From contig CAWEAT010000022.1 of assembly GCA_963806935.1 (NCBI GenBank), forward strand, positions 124,001 through 188,000: a stretch of 64,000 nucleotides of DNA, in the 5' to 3' direction. Shown in pieces: positions 35,922-46,331 of the stretch (the stretch's first letter is position 1; each line of letters begins with the position of its first letter). The translations under genes and the position numbers were made by a program. The DNA is from Roseiarcus sp963806935 (GTDB taxonomy: Bacteria > Pseudomonadota > Alphaproteobacteria > Rhizobiales > Beijerinckiaceae). The notes under the pieces are model-generated. The model was not told the DNA's origin and did not search any database. It saw nothing but the letters and a program-made list of their open reading frames with translations.

Positions 35922-37201
35922 TGCGCGAGCTTGTCGATCATCGGCTGGGTGATCAGGGTGACGCCGCTTTCGGTGCGCCGGAACCGTTTGGCGTCGAGTA
36001 CGGGGTCTTCGCCAACGACGAGGCCGTCGGGAATGCGCACTTCGCTGTCGATGACCGTTTTGACCAGCCGCACGTTGCGGCCGATGTTGACATAAGGCAG
36101 CACGACGGTCTCGTGGACCGTGGTGAAGGAGTGCACGTGCACGCCGGTGAAGACGAGCGACCGGCTGAGCGACGCGCCCGACACGATGCAGCCTCCCGAG
36201 AGCAGGGTCGAGACCGCGAGGCCCCGGCGGCCTTCGACGTCATGGACGAATTTCGCCGGCGGCGTGATCTCGCCATAGGTCCAGATCGGCCAGCTGCGGT
36301 CATAGAGGTCGAGATCGGGGACGACGTCGGTCAAGTCGATGTTTGCGCCCCAGTAGGCGTCGACGGTCCCCACGTCGCGCCAATAGGGCTTGGCCTCCTC
36401 GCTCGAGGTCACGCAGGACTGCGAGAAGTGGTGTGCGACCGCTTTGCCGTTCTTGACCAGGTAGGGAATGATGTCCTTGCCGAAGTCGTGGCTCGAATTG
36501 GCGTCCGCCGCGTCGCGTTTGAGAAGGTCGATCAGGAACGAGGTCTCGAACACGTAAATGCCCATGCTGCAAAGCGCGACGTCCGGCTTCCCCGGCATGG
36601 GCGGAGGATCCTTCGGCTTCTCCAGGAACTCGATGATCGTGTTTTTTTCGTCGACATGCATGACGCCGAAGCCCTTGGCTTCCTCGAGCGAGGCTTCGAG
36701 ACAGCCGACGGTGACGTCGGCGCCGGTGTCGACATGCTGCTGCAGCATCTTCTCGTAATCCATCTTGTAGATGTGATCGCCGGCGAGCAGCACCATGAAC
36801 AGGGGACGATAGCTCTCGATGATGTCGATGTTCTGATAGACGGCGTCCGCGGTGCCGAGGTACCACATCGTCTCCGACACGCGCTGCGAAGCGGGCAGGA
36901 CGTCGAAACTTTCGTTGCGCTCCGGCCGGAAGAAGTTCCAGCCGCGCTGCAGGTGACGGATGAGGCTGTGGGCTTTGTATTGAGTGGCGACGGCGATGCG
37001 GCGAATGCCGGAATTGAGAGCGTTCGAGAGCGCGAAGTCGATGATCCGCGACTTGCCGCCGAAATAGACCGCGGGCTTGGCGCGCCGGTCGGTGAGCTCG
37101 AGCAGGCGGCTGCCGCGCCCGCCGGCCAACACATAGGCCATCGCGTGGCGCGCATACGGGGGCGAAATGCCGAGCTCCTTTGCCGTTTTCGTCTTACGCA
37201 T
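35918..37201 (-). CDS. glgC: glucose-1-phosphate adenylyltransferase (ADP-glucose pyrophosphorylase)
   Basis: A 427-residue enzyme making ADP-glucose, the committed step of glycogen synthesis. The nucleotide motif VLAGGRGSRLLELTDRRAKP, the FGGKSRIIDFALSNALNSGI segment, AGDHIYKMDY, IIEFLEKPKDPPP (glucose-1-phosphate site), WRDVGTVDAYWGANIDL, and the C-terminal left-handed beta-helix repeats (SGGCIVSGASLSRSLVFTGV) are all in one intact frame. It is 14 bases downstream of glgB and overlaps glgA by four bases. Confidence 0.96.
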   Translation of the reverse strand: MRKTKTAKELGISPPYARHAMAYVLAGGRGSRLLELTDRRAKPAVYFGGKSRIIDFALSNALNSGIRRIAVATQYKAHSLIRHLQRGWNFFRPERNESFDVLPASQRVSETMWYLGTADAVYQNIDIIESYRPLFMVLLAGDHIYKMDYEKMLQQHVDTGADVTVGCLEASLEEAKGFGVMHVDEKNTIIEFLEKPKDPPPMPGKPDVALCSMGIYVFETSFLIDLLKRDAADANSSHDFGKDIIPYLVKNGKAVAHHFSQSCVTSSEEAKPYWRDVGTVDAYWGANIDLTDVVPDLDLYDRSWPIWTYGEITPPAKFVHDVEGRRGLAVSTLLSGGCIVSGASLSRSLVFTGVHVHSFTTVHETVVLPYVNIGRNVRLVKTVIDSEVRIPDGLVVGEDPVLDAKRFRRTESGVTLITQPMIDKLAQ

Positions 37202-37215
37202 GATTGACTCCGTCG

Positions 37216-39417
37216 TCAGGACGCGGGCGGGCTGAAAACGAGGAACAAGGTAGCGAGCGGAGGCAACGTCAATGTCGTCGAGGCGGGGAAGCCGTGTGAG
37301 GGGCGCGCCTCAGCCGTGACGCCGCCGAAATTGCCCATGTTGGAGCCTCCGTACGGACCCGCGTCGCTGTTGAGCGCCTCGCGCCATAGGCCCTGGTAAG
37401 GCAGGCCAAGACGGTAACCAACGCGCGGCTCCGGCGTAAAGTTGCAGACGACCGCGACCGGCGGGTCGCTCGGCGCCCCGCGGCGGAGAAAGGCCAGCAC
37501 CGACTGGGTGTCGTCGTTGACGACGATCCAGCGGAAGCCTTCGGGCTCGCAGTCGCGCGCATGGAGGGCGGGCGTCTCGCGGTAGAGCCGGTTGAGATCG
37601 CGGATCAGCGCCTGAACGCCCTGATGGGGCCAATGCTCGAGCAGCCACCAGGGAAGCGACTCAGAGGCGTTCCATTCGCTCGTCTGTCCGAACTCCTGTC
37701 CCATGAACAGGAGCTTCTTGCCCGGGTGGCCCCACATGAAGCCGTAGAAGGCGCGCGCGTTGGCGAACCGGCGCCATTCGTCGCCCGGCATCTTGCCGAC
37801 GACCGAGCCTTTGCCGTGCACGACCTCGTCGTGCGAGATCGGCAGCACGAAGTTCTCACTGAAGGCGTAGAGAAGCCCGAAGGTTAGCCTGTCGTGGCTC
37901 CAGCGCCGATAGATCGGGTCGCTCGACATGTAGTCGAGCGTGTCGTGCATCCAGCCCATGTTCCACTTGAAGCCGAAGCCGAGGCCGCCATGGTCGGTCG
38001 GCCGCGAGACGCCAGGGAAGGCGGTCGATTCCTCGGCGATGGTCACCGCGCCGGGAAAGCCGCCGTAGACGAGCTCGTTGGCGCGCTGGAGGAAGGCGAT
38101 CGCTTCGCGGTTTTCCCTGCTGCCGTCGGCGTTCGGCAGCCATTCGCCCTCGCGGCGGGAATAGTCGAGGTAGAGCATCGAGGCGACGGCGTCGACGCGC
38201 AGTCCGTCGACGTGGAAACGGTCGACCCAGTAGAGCGCGTTGCAATAGAGGAAGTTGGCGACCTCGCGGCGGCCGAAATTGTAGATCGCGGTGTTCCAGT
38301 CGGGATGGAAGCCTTTGCGTGGATCGGCGTGCTCGTAAAGCGCGGTGCCGTCGAAATGCGCGAGGCCCTGAGCGTCGGTCGGGAAATGGGCCGGGACCCA
38401 GTCGAGAATGACGCCGAGGCCCGCGCCATGCGCGCGGTCGACGAAGCGGGCGAATCCAGCCGGCTCGCCGAAGCGCCGGGTCGGCGCGAACAGGCCGACC
38501 GGCTGGTAGCCCCAGGATTCGTCGAGCGGATGCTCGCTGATGGGAAGAAGCTCGATATGGGTATAGCCCATGCCGACAGCGTAGGGGATGAGCTCATCGG
38601 CCAGTTCCTCGTAGGTGAGAAACCTGCCGCCTTCGCCGCGACGCCACGACCCGAGATGGACCTCGTAGATCGACATCGGCTTGCGCCGCGGCTCGCCCTC
38701 GCCGCGCTTCGCCATGTACTCGGCGTCGGTCCAGGTGAAGTCGTCGCTGCGGGCGACGACGGAGGCGTTTAACGGCCGCAGCTCGGCTTCAAAACCGAAC
38801 GGGTCGGCCTTGAGCGGCAACAGCGTCCCGTCGGGGCCGAGAAGCTCGAACTTGTAGATCGCGCCGACGGTCAGTTCGGGGACGAAGATCTCCCACAGGC
38901 CGCTGTCGAACCGCTGGCGCATCTGTGAGCGTCGCCCGTCCCATTCGTTGAAGACGCCAACGACGGACACGCGCGACGCATTGGGCGCCCAGACCGCAAA
39001 CAGGACGCCATCGACGCCTTCGTGGTTGATGAGCTGGGCGCCGAGCCGGCGGTAGAGCTGGCGATGCGTGCCCTCATGGACAAGATAGTCGTCGAGCGGA
39101 CCCAGCGCCGGCCCAAACGCGTAAGGGTCGAGGTAGGAATAGGTTCCGTGCGCGGTCTCGACTTCGACCCGATAGGCGGGCCGCTCCTTGGCCGACGGGA
39201 TCAGCGCCTCGAAGAAGTCGCCCTTGCGGCGCGGCAGATCGGCGAGACGCTTGCCCTCGCGGGTGAGCGCGCGGACCGAGATCGCCGCCGGCGCGAACAC
39301 CCGGATGACCCATCCCGCCGCCGTCTGGTGCGGCCCGAGCACCGCGAAGGGATCGGACTTGCGCGCGGCTGCGATGGCGTCCAGCGCCTCGTCGCCCGCT
39401 CTCCATTCCTCCCCCAT
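37216..39417 (-). CDS. glgB: 1,4-alpha-glucan branching enzyme
   Basis: A 733-residue GH13 branching enzyme, intact. It has an N-terminal CBM48 region (VFAVWAPNASRVSVVGVFNE), the SIYEVHLGSWRRGEGGRFLT segment, the catalytic barrel with nucleophile Asp in VDGLRVDAVASMLYLDYSR, general acid Glu in TIAEESTAFPGVSRP and SHDEVVHGKGSV, and the C-terminal beta domain ending LPPLATLFLVF. It introduces alpha-1,6 branches in glycogen. 34 bases separate it from glgP upstream. Confidence 0.96.
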   Translation of the reverse strand: MGEEWRAGDEALDAIAAARKSDPFAVLGPHQTAAGWVIRVFAPAAISVRALTREGKRLADLPRRKGDFFEALIPSAKERPAYRVEVETAHGTYSYLDPYAFGPALGPLDDYLVHEGTHRQLYRRLGAQLINHEGVDGVLFAVWAPNASRVSVVGVFNEWDGRRSQMRQRFDSGLWEIFVPELTVGAIYKFELLGPDGTLLPLKADPFGFEAELRPLNASVVARSDDFTWTDAEYMAKRGEGEPRRKPMSIYEVHLGSWRRGEGGRFLTYEELADELIPYAVGMGYTHIELLPISEHPLDESWGYQPVGLFAPTRRFGEPAGFARFVDRAHGAGLGVILDWVPAHFPTDAQGLAHFDGTALYEHADPRKGFHPDWNTAIYNFGRREVANFLYCNALYWVDRFHVDGLRVDAVASMLYLDYSRREGEWLPNADGSRENREAIAFLQRANELVYGGFPGAVTIAEESTAFPGVSRPTDHGGLGFGFKWNMGWMHDTLDYMSSDPIYRRWSHDRLTFGLLYAFSENFVLPISHDEVVHGKGSVVGKMPGDEWRRFANARAFYGFMWGHPGKKLLFMGQEFGQTSEWNASESLPWWLLEHWPHQGVQALIRDLNRLYRETPALHARDCEPEGFRWIVVNDDTQSVLAFLRRGAPSDPPVAVVCNFTPEPRVGYRLGLPYQGLWREALNSDAGPYGGSNMGNFGGVTAEARPSHGFPASTTLTLPPLATLFLVFSPPAS

Positions 39418-39451
39418 TCGGTCCTCCCTGGCCCCGGCTGGGGCCGATCGG

Positions 39452-41938
39452 TCAGCTTATCGGCGCGTAGGGCGCATTCCAGATTTCTTTCGCATATTCA
39501 GAGATCGTCCGATCGGATGAGAACCAGCCGACATTGGCGGTATTGAGGATGCTCGAGCGCATCCAGCGCTTCCGGTCGCGCCAGGCCTCGTCGATCTTGA
39601 TCTGGGTCGCCCAATAAGCGTCGAAATCGGCGCAGACCATGAAATAATCGTGATGGGTGAGCGTATCGACGAGACCGCGATAGCGCTGGGCGTCATCGGT
39701 CGAGAATACGCCCGAGCCGATTTCGTCGAGCGCTTCGCGCAGGATCGGGGAGGCTGCGATCCGCTCGGTCGAATCGATGCCCTGGGCGCGCGACGCCTCG
39801 ACCTCGGCCGCGGTGAGGCCGAAGATGAAGATATTGTCGTCGCCGACCAGATCGCGCATCTCGACGTTGGCGCCGTCAAGGGTGCCGACGGTCAGCGCGC
39901 CGTTGAGGGCCATTTTCATATTGCCGGTGCCGGAAGCTTCCATTCCCGCGGTCGAAATCTGCTCGGAGAGGTCGGCGGCGGGCATGATGATCTCGGCGAG
40001 AGAGACGTTATAGTTGGGCAGAAACACCACTTTCAAAAGGCCGCGTACGGTCGGATCGGAATTGACGACCTTGGCGACGTCGATGGCGAGCTTGATGATG
40101 AGCTTGGCCTGCGTGTAGCTCGCAGCCGCCTTGCCGGCGAAGATCTTCACCCGGGGAGCGAACTCGATGGTCGGGTTGGCCCGAATGGCGTTGTAGCGCG
40201 CGACGGTCTCCAGGATGTTGAGGAGCTGGCGCTTGTATTCATGGATCCGCTTGACCTGGACGTCGAACATCGCGTCGAGGTCGACGCGCTGGTTGACCTG
40301 ATCGGCGATGGTGCGCGCGAGCGCGGCCTTGCGGCTCCTGTGCGCCGCCGCCACCTGCTCCTGAACGGCCGGATCGTCGGCGTGCGCGGCAAGGCCCTTC
40401 AGCGCGCCATAGTCGTCGAGCGCCCGCTCGCCGAGCACCGAGCGAATGATGTCGGCGAGGCCCGGATTGCACTCGATCAGCCAGCGGCGGAAGGTGATGC
40501 CGTTGGTCTTGTTGGTGATGCGGCCGGGATAGACCGCATTGAGAGCGTGGAACACCGTCTTGCGCATCAGGTCGGTATGGAGCGCCGAGACGCCGTTGAT
40601 CTTGTGCGAGCCGACAAAGGCGAGGTTGCCCATTCTCACCCGCCGGCCCGAATGCTCGTCGATCATCGAGATCGACGCCAGGAGGCCCTGGTCGACGAAG
40701 CCGCGCCGACGCGCGCCGTCGAGATGCGCCGCATTGATCAGGTAGATGATCTGCATGTGCCGCGGCAGCACCCGCTCCATCAGCGGCACCGCCCAGGTCT
40801 CGAGCGCTTCCGGCAGCAGGGTGTGGTTGGTGTAGGAGAACACGGCCTGCGTGATCGACCACGCCTCGTCCCATTCGATCTTGTTGAGGTCGACGAGGAT
40901 ACGCATCAATTCGGCGATCCCGATCGCCGGATGAGTGTCGTTGAGCTGGACGGCGGAGTGCTGGCCGAGGGTTCGCACGTCGCCCCACTGCTTGATGTGG
41001 CGGCGAATGAGATCGAGCAGCGACGCCGAAGCGAAGAAATATTCCTGCCTGAGCCGCAATTCCTGGCCGGCCGGAGTCGCGTCGCTTGGGTAGAGAACCT
41101 TGGAGATCGCTTCCGCCCGCACGGCTTCGGAAAACGCGCCGACGTAATCGCCGGCGTTGAAGGCTTCGAGCTTGAGCGGGTCGGTCGCCCGCGCCGACCA
41201 CAAGCGCAGCGTATTGACGTGCCTGCCGCGCCAACCCACGATCGGAGTGTCGTAGGCGACCGCTTCGACCGTCTCGGCGGGATGCCAGACGTGGTGGGCG
41301 CGCTCGTCGTCGCCCTGGATCATTTCGACCCAACCGCCGAAGCCGATGGCGTAATTGTATTCGGGGCGGACGAATTCCCACGGATTGCCGTTGATGAGCC
41401 AGTCCTCGGGGGTCTCCTGCTGCCAGCCGCCGCGGATGATCTGCCGGAACAGGCCGTTGTCGTAGCGGATGCCATAACCATGCGCGGCGATGGAGAGCGT
41501 CGCCATGCTGTCCATGAAGCAGGCGGCGAGACGCCCGAGGCCGCCGTTGCCGAGCGCGGCGTCGGGCTCGATCCGGCGCAGGTCGGAGAGGTTGACGCCG
41601 AGTTCCTCGAGCGCTTCGGCCATCGGCGCTGCGACGCCGAGATTGGTCATCGCGTCGAACAGCAGGCGCCCGATCAGGAATTCGAGCGAGAGATAATAGA
41701 CCCGCTTGCGCCCGTCGGCGTAAACCGCGTTCAGCGATTTAAGCCAGCGTCCGACCGCGATGTCGCGGGTTGCGAACGTAACGGCCAGAAACCAGTCGCG
41801 CGGGCTTGCGACTTCCGGCGCCTTGCCGACGGCATAGGTCAGTTTCGCCAGCACCGCGGCCTTGAGTTCGGCTGCGGTATAAGGACGCAGCTCGGCCGCT
41901 TGCGACGCGGGTTTGTCAGCTACGACGAGCTCGTCCAT
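39452..41938 (-). CDS. glgP: glycogen/starch/alpha-glucan phosphorylase
   Basis: An 828-residue GT35 phosphorylase releasing glucose-1-phosphate from glycogen. It has AVYADGRKRVYYLSLEFLIG, GNGGLGRLAACFMDSMATLS, the interior RIHEYKRQLLN motif, and the PLP-lysine region EASGTGNMKMALNGALTVGT. The start MDELVVADKPASQAAELRPY (ATG 41938) gives a normal-length N-terminus; the frame is open further upstream but the extra residues are not phosphorylase-like. It is the first gene of the glg operon, so degradation and synthesis enzymes share a transcript. Confidence 0.95.
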   Translation of the reverse strand: MDELVVADKPASQAAELRPYTAAELKAAVLAKLTYAVGKAPEVASPRDWFLAVTFATRDIAVGRWLKSLNAVYADGRKRVYYLSLEFLIGRLLFDAMTNLGVAAPMAEALEELGVNLSDLRRIEPDAALGNGGLGRLAACFMDSMATLSIAAHGYGIRYDNGLFRQIIRGGWQQETPEDWLINGNPWEFVRPEYNYAIGFGGWVEMIQGDDERAHHVWHPAETVEAVAYDTPIVGWRGRHVNTLRLWSARATDPLKLEAFNAGDYVGAFSEAVRAEAISKVLYPSDATPAGQELRLRQEYFFASASLLDLIRRHIKQWGDVRTLGQHSAVQLNDTHPAIGIAELMRILVDLNKIEWDEAWSITQAVFSYTNHTLLPEALETWAVPLMERVLPRHMQIIYLINAAHLDGARRRGFVDQGLLASISMIDEHSGRRVRMGNLAFVGSHKINGVSALHTDLMRKTVFHALNAVYPGRITNKTNGITFRRWLIECNPGLADIIRSVLGERALDDYGALKGLAAHADDPAVQEQVAAAHRSRKAALARTIADQVNQRVDLDAMFDVQVKRIHEYKRQLLNILETVARYNAIRANPTIEFAPRVKIFAGKAAASYTQAKLIIKLAIDVAKVVNSDPTVRGLLKVVFLPNYNVSLAEIIMPAADLSEQISTAGMEASGTGNMKMALNGALTVGTLDGANVEMRDLVGDDNIFIFGLTAAEVEASRAQGIDSTERIAASPILREALDEIGSGVFSTDDAQRYRGLVDTLTHHDYFMVCADFDAYWATQIKIDEAWRDRKRWMRSSILNTANVGWFSSDRTISEYAKEIWNAPYAPIS

Positions 41939-42067
41939 GATGTCTCCCGCGCGTTTCGATTCTCCGGCGCCACCCCGAAATCTGCCGGCCTGCTTGAAGT
42001 TTAAACACGGGGCGCCGCGCCGCACAATGTCCCATTGGCCACGACGCGCCGGCGTCGGGCTCAACGG

Positions 42068-42727
42068 TCACGGGTTCGGGCTGGTCTGGGTCGAATCCGG
42101 CTGTGGCTTGGCGGCGCGAATTTGCGCCTGGATGGCGTTGAGCTCGGCGGCGGCGGCATTGATCTGGCCCTGAAGGGCCTGGAACTCCTTTTGCGCGCCG
42201 GCGGTCGCCGTCTGGGCCTCGGAGAGGGCCCGGCGCGCCGCATCGGCTTCGCCCTGCAGGCGGGACTGCTCGGCCGAAAGGGCCTGGTCCTGACTTTGCA
42301 GCGCCGCGGCACGGTCGGTCTCGTCCTTGAGCCTTGCGTCAACGGCCTGAAGATCGCGCGTCCGGGCGCTCGCCTCCTCCTGGGCGCCGGAAATGGCGAG
42401 TTTGGCGTCACCGATCTGTTTGGTGAGATCCGCCAGCTCGTTCTGGGCCGACGCCCTGGCGGCCGAGGCGTCCGACAGCGCTTTCTCGGCGTCGGCCGCC
42501 TGCTTCTTGAGGTCGGCGGCGGTGCCGGCCGTCTTTTGCAGGTTCTGCAGATCGGAGGCGAGGGACTCGCGCGCCCGCTCGGCGGTCGTCAACAACTCGT
42601 TCATCTGTGACTCGGTCCGCGACGACTGCCACCACATCGCCGCGGCGGCCAGCCAGCCGACGGCGGCCACGCAAGCCAGGGCGAGCGTGATCGGGCGCTG
42701 TGACGATTCGCCCCTCTCAACTTCCAT
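42068..42727 (-). CDS. single-pass membrane protein with long coiled coil
   Basis: A 219-residue protein. A short cytoplasmic N-terminus (MEVERGESSQRP) precedes one membrane helix (ITLALACVAAVGWLAAAAMW). An Ala/Gln/Glu-rich heptad region of about 170 residues follows (NELLTTAERARESLASDLQN, then KKQAADAEKALSDASAARAS and onward) and a proline-rich end. No enzyme domain is seen. It may be a periplasmic scaffold or spacer; the low-complexity coiled coil prevents a family call. It lies upstream of glgP on the same strand with 129 bases between. Confidence 0.65.
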   Translation of the reverse strand: MEVERGESSQRPITLALACVAAVGWLAAAAMWWQSSRTESQMNELLTTAERARESLASDLQNLQKTAGTAADLKKQAADAEKALSDASAARASAQNELADLTKQIGDAKLAISGAQEEASARTRDLQAVDARLKDETDRAAALQSQDQALSAEQSRLQGEADAARRALSEAQTATAGAQKEFQALQGQINAAAAELNAIQAQIRAAKPQPDSTQTSPNP

Positions 42728-43069
42728 AACGCGTCCCTTACAAGGCGCCGCGCCGCCCGCGACAGCCTAAGCCCAAGAGGCTTCACGCCATATTGCGGGC
42801 GCCAGCCCGGTCCGCCAAGCACAAAATTGTCTCTCCGGTCGATCGCGCCGCGCGGATGGGCCCAGGCGATTGCGAAATTGCGCCGGTCTCGCCGCATTTC
42901 GCGCCGGAGACTTTGTGGCCGAGGGGGCGAAGAGAATTTTTTGTTTGTCAACGTCGCGCCGCGCCGTCTATGGTCCCGCCGCGGCGGATTCGAGGGCGCG
43001 CGGGATGGGCGCTCGCCCCGGACGCATATGAAAGACGCTTGTGAAAAGAGTCACGGAGACAGAGTTGGT
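42728..43069. other. intergenic region upstream of coxB
   Basis: A 342-base divergent spacer between the coiled-coil gene and the cytochrome oxidase genes. A possible coxB promoter is noted at 42945-42973; no other element is evident. Confidence 0.5.
42945..42973 (+). promoter_or_regulatory. possible coxB promoter
   Basis: TTGTCA at 42945-42950 and CTATGG at 42968-42973 are 17 bases apart, in an AT-rich patch about 100 bases before the coxB start. The match to sigma70 consensus is moderate. Confidence 0.3.
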
Positions 43070-43922
43070 ATGCGCGTAACCTCAAACGCGATCAGGGCGG
43101 GCCTCGCGGCGCTCGCGGCCGGGCTCGTTGCGCCACGGGCGGAGGCGCAGGTTTTCGGGGGACCCAAATCCGGCGAGATAGGCTTTCTGCCGACCGTCAC
43201 CCAGAATGGCGACGATATCGTCTGGATGCACAACTGGATCCTGCTTCCGGTGACGATCGGCATTTCGCTGATGGTGCTCGCGCTCATCATCTATATCGTG
43301 TACCGCTTCAACGAGACCGCCAACCCGGTGCCCTCGCGCCGCACGCATAACGGCGTGCTCGAATTCGCCTGGACGGTCGCGCCTGCTCTTATATTGGTGG
43401 TCATTGCGGTGCCGTCGTTCCGGCTGCTTGCCGACCAGCTCATCATCCCCGCTCCCGATCTCACGCTTAAGGTCACGGCCTCGCAGTGGCACTGGAACTA
43501 TGGATATCCGAAATCCGAGGGCGGCTTTTCCTTCGATTCGCTCTATGTCGAGGATAAGGACCTCAAGCCGGGCCAGCCGAGTTCTCATTACCGCCGATCA
43601 CGAGATGGTGGTTCCCGTCGGCAAGGTGATCGAAGTCGACGTGACCTCGCAGGACGTCATCCACTCGTTCTCGGTTCCCTCGTTCGGAATCAAGATCGAC
43701 GCGATCCCCGGCCGGCTGAACAAGACCTGGTTCAAAGCTGAACAGGTCGGCATGTTCTATGGCCAATGCTCGAACATCTGCGGCATCGATCACGCTTTCA
43801 TGCCGATCAACGTCCGCGTCGTCAGTCAGGCGGACTACGAAGCCTGGCTCGTCGAGGCCAAGAAGCAGTTCGCCTCCTTGGATCGCGTTCGTCTCGCGGC
43901 GGCGCCGCTCGTCAACCCTTAG
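43070..43922 (+). CDS. coxB: cytochrome c oxidase subunit II, one apparent frameshift
   Basis: About 284 residues. Signal peptide (MRVTSNAIRAGLAALAAGLV, cut after AEA), two membrane helices (NWILLPVTIGISLMVLALII and FAWTVAPALILVVIAVPSF), and the periplasmic CuA domain. Its first part (ASQWHWNYGYP) is in frame 2. After one extra base near 43578, the rest in frame 3 reads RVLITADHEMVVPVGKVIE to GQCSNICGIDHAFMPINV, which holds the CuA ligands Cys, Cys, His, Met. It accepts electrons from cytochrome c. coxA follows 50 bases later. Confidence 0.93.
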
Positions 43923-43972
43923 ATCGGCGCGGTCATGGGCCTGCCGTTCACGCAGCACCGGAGTCGTTAACC

Positions 43973-45692
43973 ATGGCGTCCGTCACCGACCTCAGCCATC
44001 ACGATGTTGAGGCTCACCACGAACACCACCTGCCGACCGGGTGGCGCCGGTTCTTGTACTCCACCAATCACAAGGATATCGGGACCCTCTATCTCGTTTT
44101 CGCCATTTTCGCCGGCCTGATCGGCACGACGCTGTCGATCGTCATCCGCGCCGAGCTGCTCGAGCCGGGAGTACACGTGTTTCCGCTGATTTCGGCGATC
44201 ATGTCCGGCGATGGCTCGGTCGACGCCGCGAAGAATATGTACAACGTATTTTTCAGCAGCCACGCGATCATCATGATCTTCTTCATGGTGATGCCGGCGA
44301 TGATGGGCGGGTTCGGCAACTGGATGGTGCCGCTCCTGATCGGGGCCCCGGACATGGCGTTTCCGAGGCTCAACAATCTGTCGTTCTGGCTGCTGGCGGC
44401 GTCGTTCATTCTTCTGATGTGCTCCCTGTTCGCGGAAGGCTCGCCCGGAATGAGGGGCTTCGGCGGCGGCTGGGTGCTTTACCCGCCGATGTCGTCCACC
44501 GTCGGGACGCCCGGCGCGGCCGCCGATTTTGTGATCCTGTCGATGCATCTGGCCGGCGCGTCGTCGATCATCGGGTCGATCAATTTCATCGCCACGATCG
44601 TCAATATGCGGGCGCCGGGCATGACCATGTTCCGGATGCCGCTGTTCCCGTGGTCGGTTTTGATCACCGCCTTTCTGCTCCTGCTGGCGCTCCCGGTGCT
44701 CGCGGGCGCGTTGACCATGCTGCTGACGGATCGCAACTTCCACACCACGTTCTTCGACCCGGCCGGCGGCGGCGATCCGATCCTGTTCCAGCACCTGTTC
44801 TGGTTCTTCGGCCATCCCGAGGTCTATATCCTCATCATCCCGGGATTTCGGCATCGTGAGCCAGGTCGTGGCGACGTTCTCGAAGAAGCCGATCTTCGGT
44901 TATGTCGGCATGGTCTACGCGATGCTGGCGATCGCCCTTCTCGGCTTCGCCGTCTGGGCCCATCACATGTTCACGACCGGCATGTCGCTCAACGCCCAGC
45001 GCTATTTCGTCTTCGCCACGATGGTGATCGCGGTGCCGACGGGGGTGAAGGTGTTCTCGTGGCTGGCGACGATGTGGGGCGGCTCGATCTCGCTCAAACC
45101 CCCGATGCTGTGGGCGATCGGCTTCATCTTCGTCTTCACCGTCGGCGGCGTCACCGGCGTCGTGCTCGCAAACGCCGCGATCACCCGCTATCTGCACGAC
45201 ACCTATTATGTCGTCGCGCATTTCCACTACACGATGTCGCTCGGGGCGGTGTTCTCGATCTTCGCGGGCTTCTACTACTGGTTCCCGAAGATGACCGGCT
45301 ACATGTACGACGATCGGCTGGCGAAGTGGCATTTCTGGACCATGTTCGCGGGCATCAACATCACATTCTTCCCCCAGCATTTCCTTGGCTTCCAGGGTAT
45401 GCCCCGGCGCATCGTCGACTATACCGAGGCCTATGCGACGTGGAATTTCGTGTCGTCCATCGGCGCCTTCATCGCGGGCGCCGGCACCCTGATTTTCGTC
45501 TACCTCCTCTATGAAGCGTTCGCGGCCAAGCGGCTTGCCGGCGATAATCCGTGGGGACCCGGGGCGACGACGCTCGAATGGACGCTTCCGTCCCCGCCGC
45601 CGTTCCACACCTTCGAGACGCCGCCGCACATATTCGGCGACGAGGACGTGCATGCGCCGGCGATCGCGGCGGGGCGCGGGAGCCCGGCGTGA
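43973..45692 (+). CDS. coxA: cytochrome c oxidase subunit I, one apparent frameshift
   Basis: About 573 residues, 12 membrane helices, carrying heme a, heme a3 and CuB. Key residues: heme-a His in FFSSHAIIMIFFMVMPAM; FWFFGHPEVYILIIPGF with the CuB His, the Tyr crosslink and the helix-VI Glu of A1-type oxidases; HDTYYVVAHFHYTMSLGAVF with the heme a/a3 histidines; and the K-channel Lys in GSISLKPPMLW. A run of three T at 44846-44848 contains one extra base: removing it joins LIIPGF to GIVSQVVATFSKKP. A1-type assignment follows from the conserved Glu and Tyr. Confidence 0.95.
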
Positions 45693-46312
45693 AGCCTTCC
45701 GGCGATCACGACGGCACGACGGTGTCGGCCGTGGGCCGCGCGGCGCGCAACAACCGCCTCATGGGCGTGGGCGGCGCGACGCTGGCGGTGACCATGATCG
45801 CCCTCACCTATGCCGCCGCGCCGTTCTATTCCGCCTTCTGCCGCGCGACCGGCTACGAGGGCACGCCGCAGCGCGTAACCGCCAATACGGACGTGGCAGG
45901 CCATCGGGTTCTGCGCGTGGGCTTCGACACCAATGTCGCGCCGGGCCTCGATTGGAGCTTCGAGCCGGAGAGCGAGTCGGTCCGGCTGCGCACAGGCAAG
46001 ACCGTCACGGTCTTTTTCCGCGCGCGCAACCTCACCGACAAACCGGGCGTGGCCCGCGCCACTTTCAACGTGAGCCCTGAAGTCTCCGGCGAATATTTCG
46101 ACAAGATCTCGTGCTTCTGCTTCACCGAGCAGCATCTCGGCCCGCATGAAAGCGCGGAATGGCCGGTGGTCTTCTTCCTCGATCCGTCGCTCGAGACCGA
46201 CGAGTCGATGGCGAAGGTCGATTCCATCACTCTGTCCTATACCCTGTTCGCCCCGCCGTCCGAGAAGCCCGCGCCCGCGCGGTCGGCCGATCGCGCCGGG
46301 TCGGCGGGATGA
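45689..46312 (+). CDS. ctaG: cytochrome c oxidase assembly protein CtaG/Cox11
   Basis: A 207-residue single-pass membrane copper chaperone delivering Cu to the CuB site of CoxA. Membrane helix GVGGATLAVTMIALTYAAAP, then the periplasmic immunoglobulin-like domain with the copper-binding CxC in DKISCFCFTEQHL. Start is GTG 45689, overlapping the coxA TGA by four bases. In many alphaproteobacteria ctaB lies between coxA and ctaG; here they are directly fused in translation. Confidence 0.93.
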   Translation: MKPSGDHDGTTVSAVGRAARNNRLMGVGGATLAVTMIALTYAAAPFYSAFCRATGYEGTPQRVTANTDVAGHRVLRVGFDTNVAPGLDWSFEPESESVRLRTGKTVTVFFRARNLTDKPGVARATFNVSPEVSGEYFDKISCFCFTEQHLGPHESAEWPVVFFLDPSLETDESMAKVDSITLSYTLFAPPSEKPAPARSADRAGSAG

Positions 46313-46331
46313 CAATCAACGGGAGAAGGCA

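Noticed and set aside
39650..42004. 784-codon plus-strand open frame across glgP
   Set aside because: Antisense shadow of a phosphorylase with all catalytic motifs.
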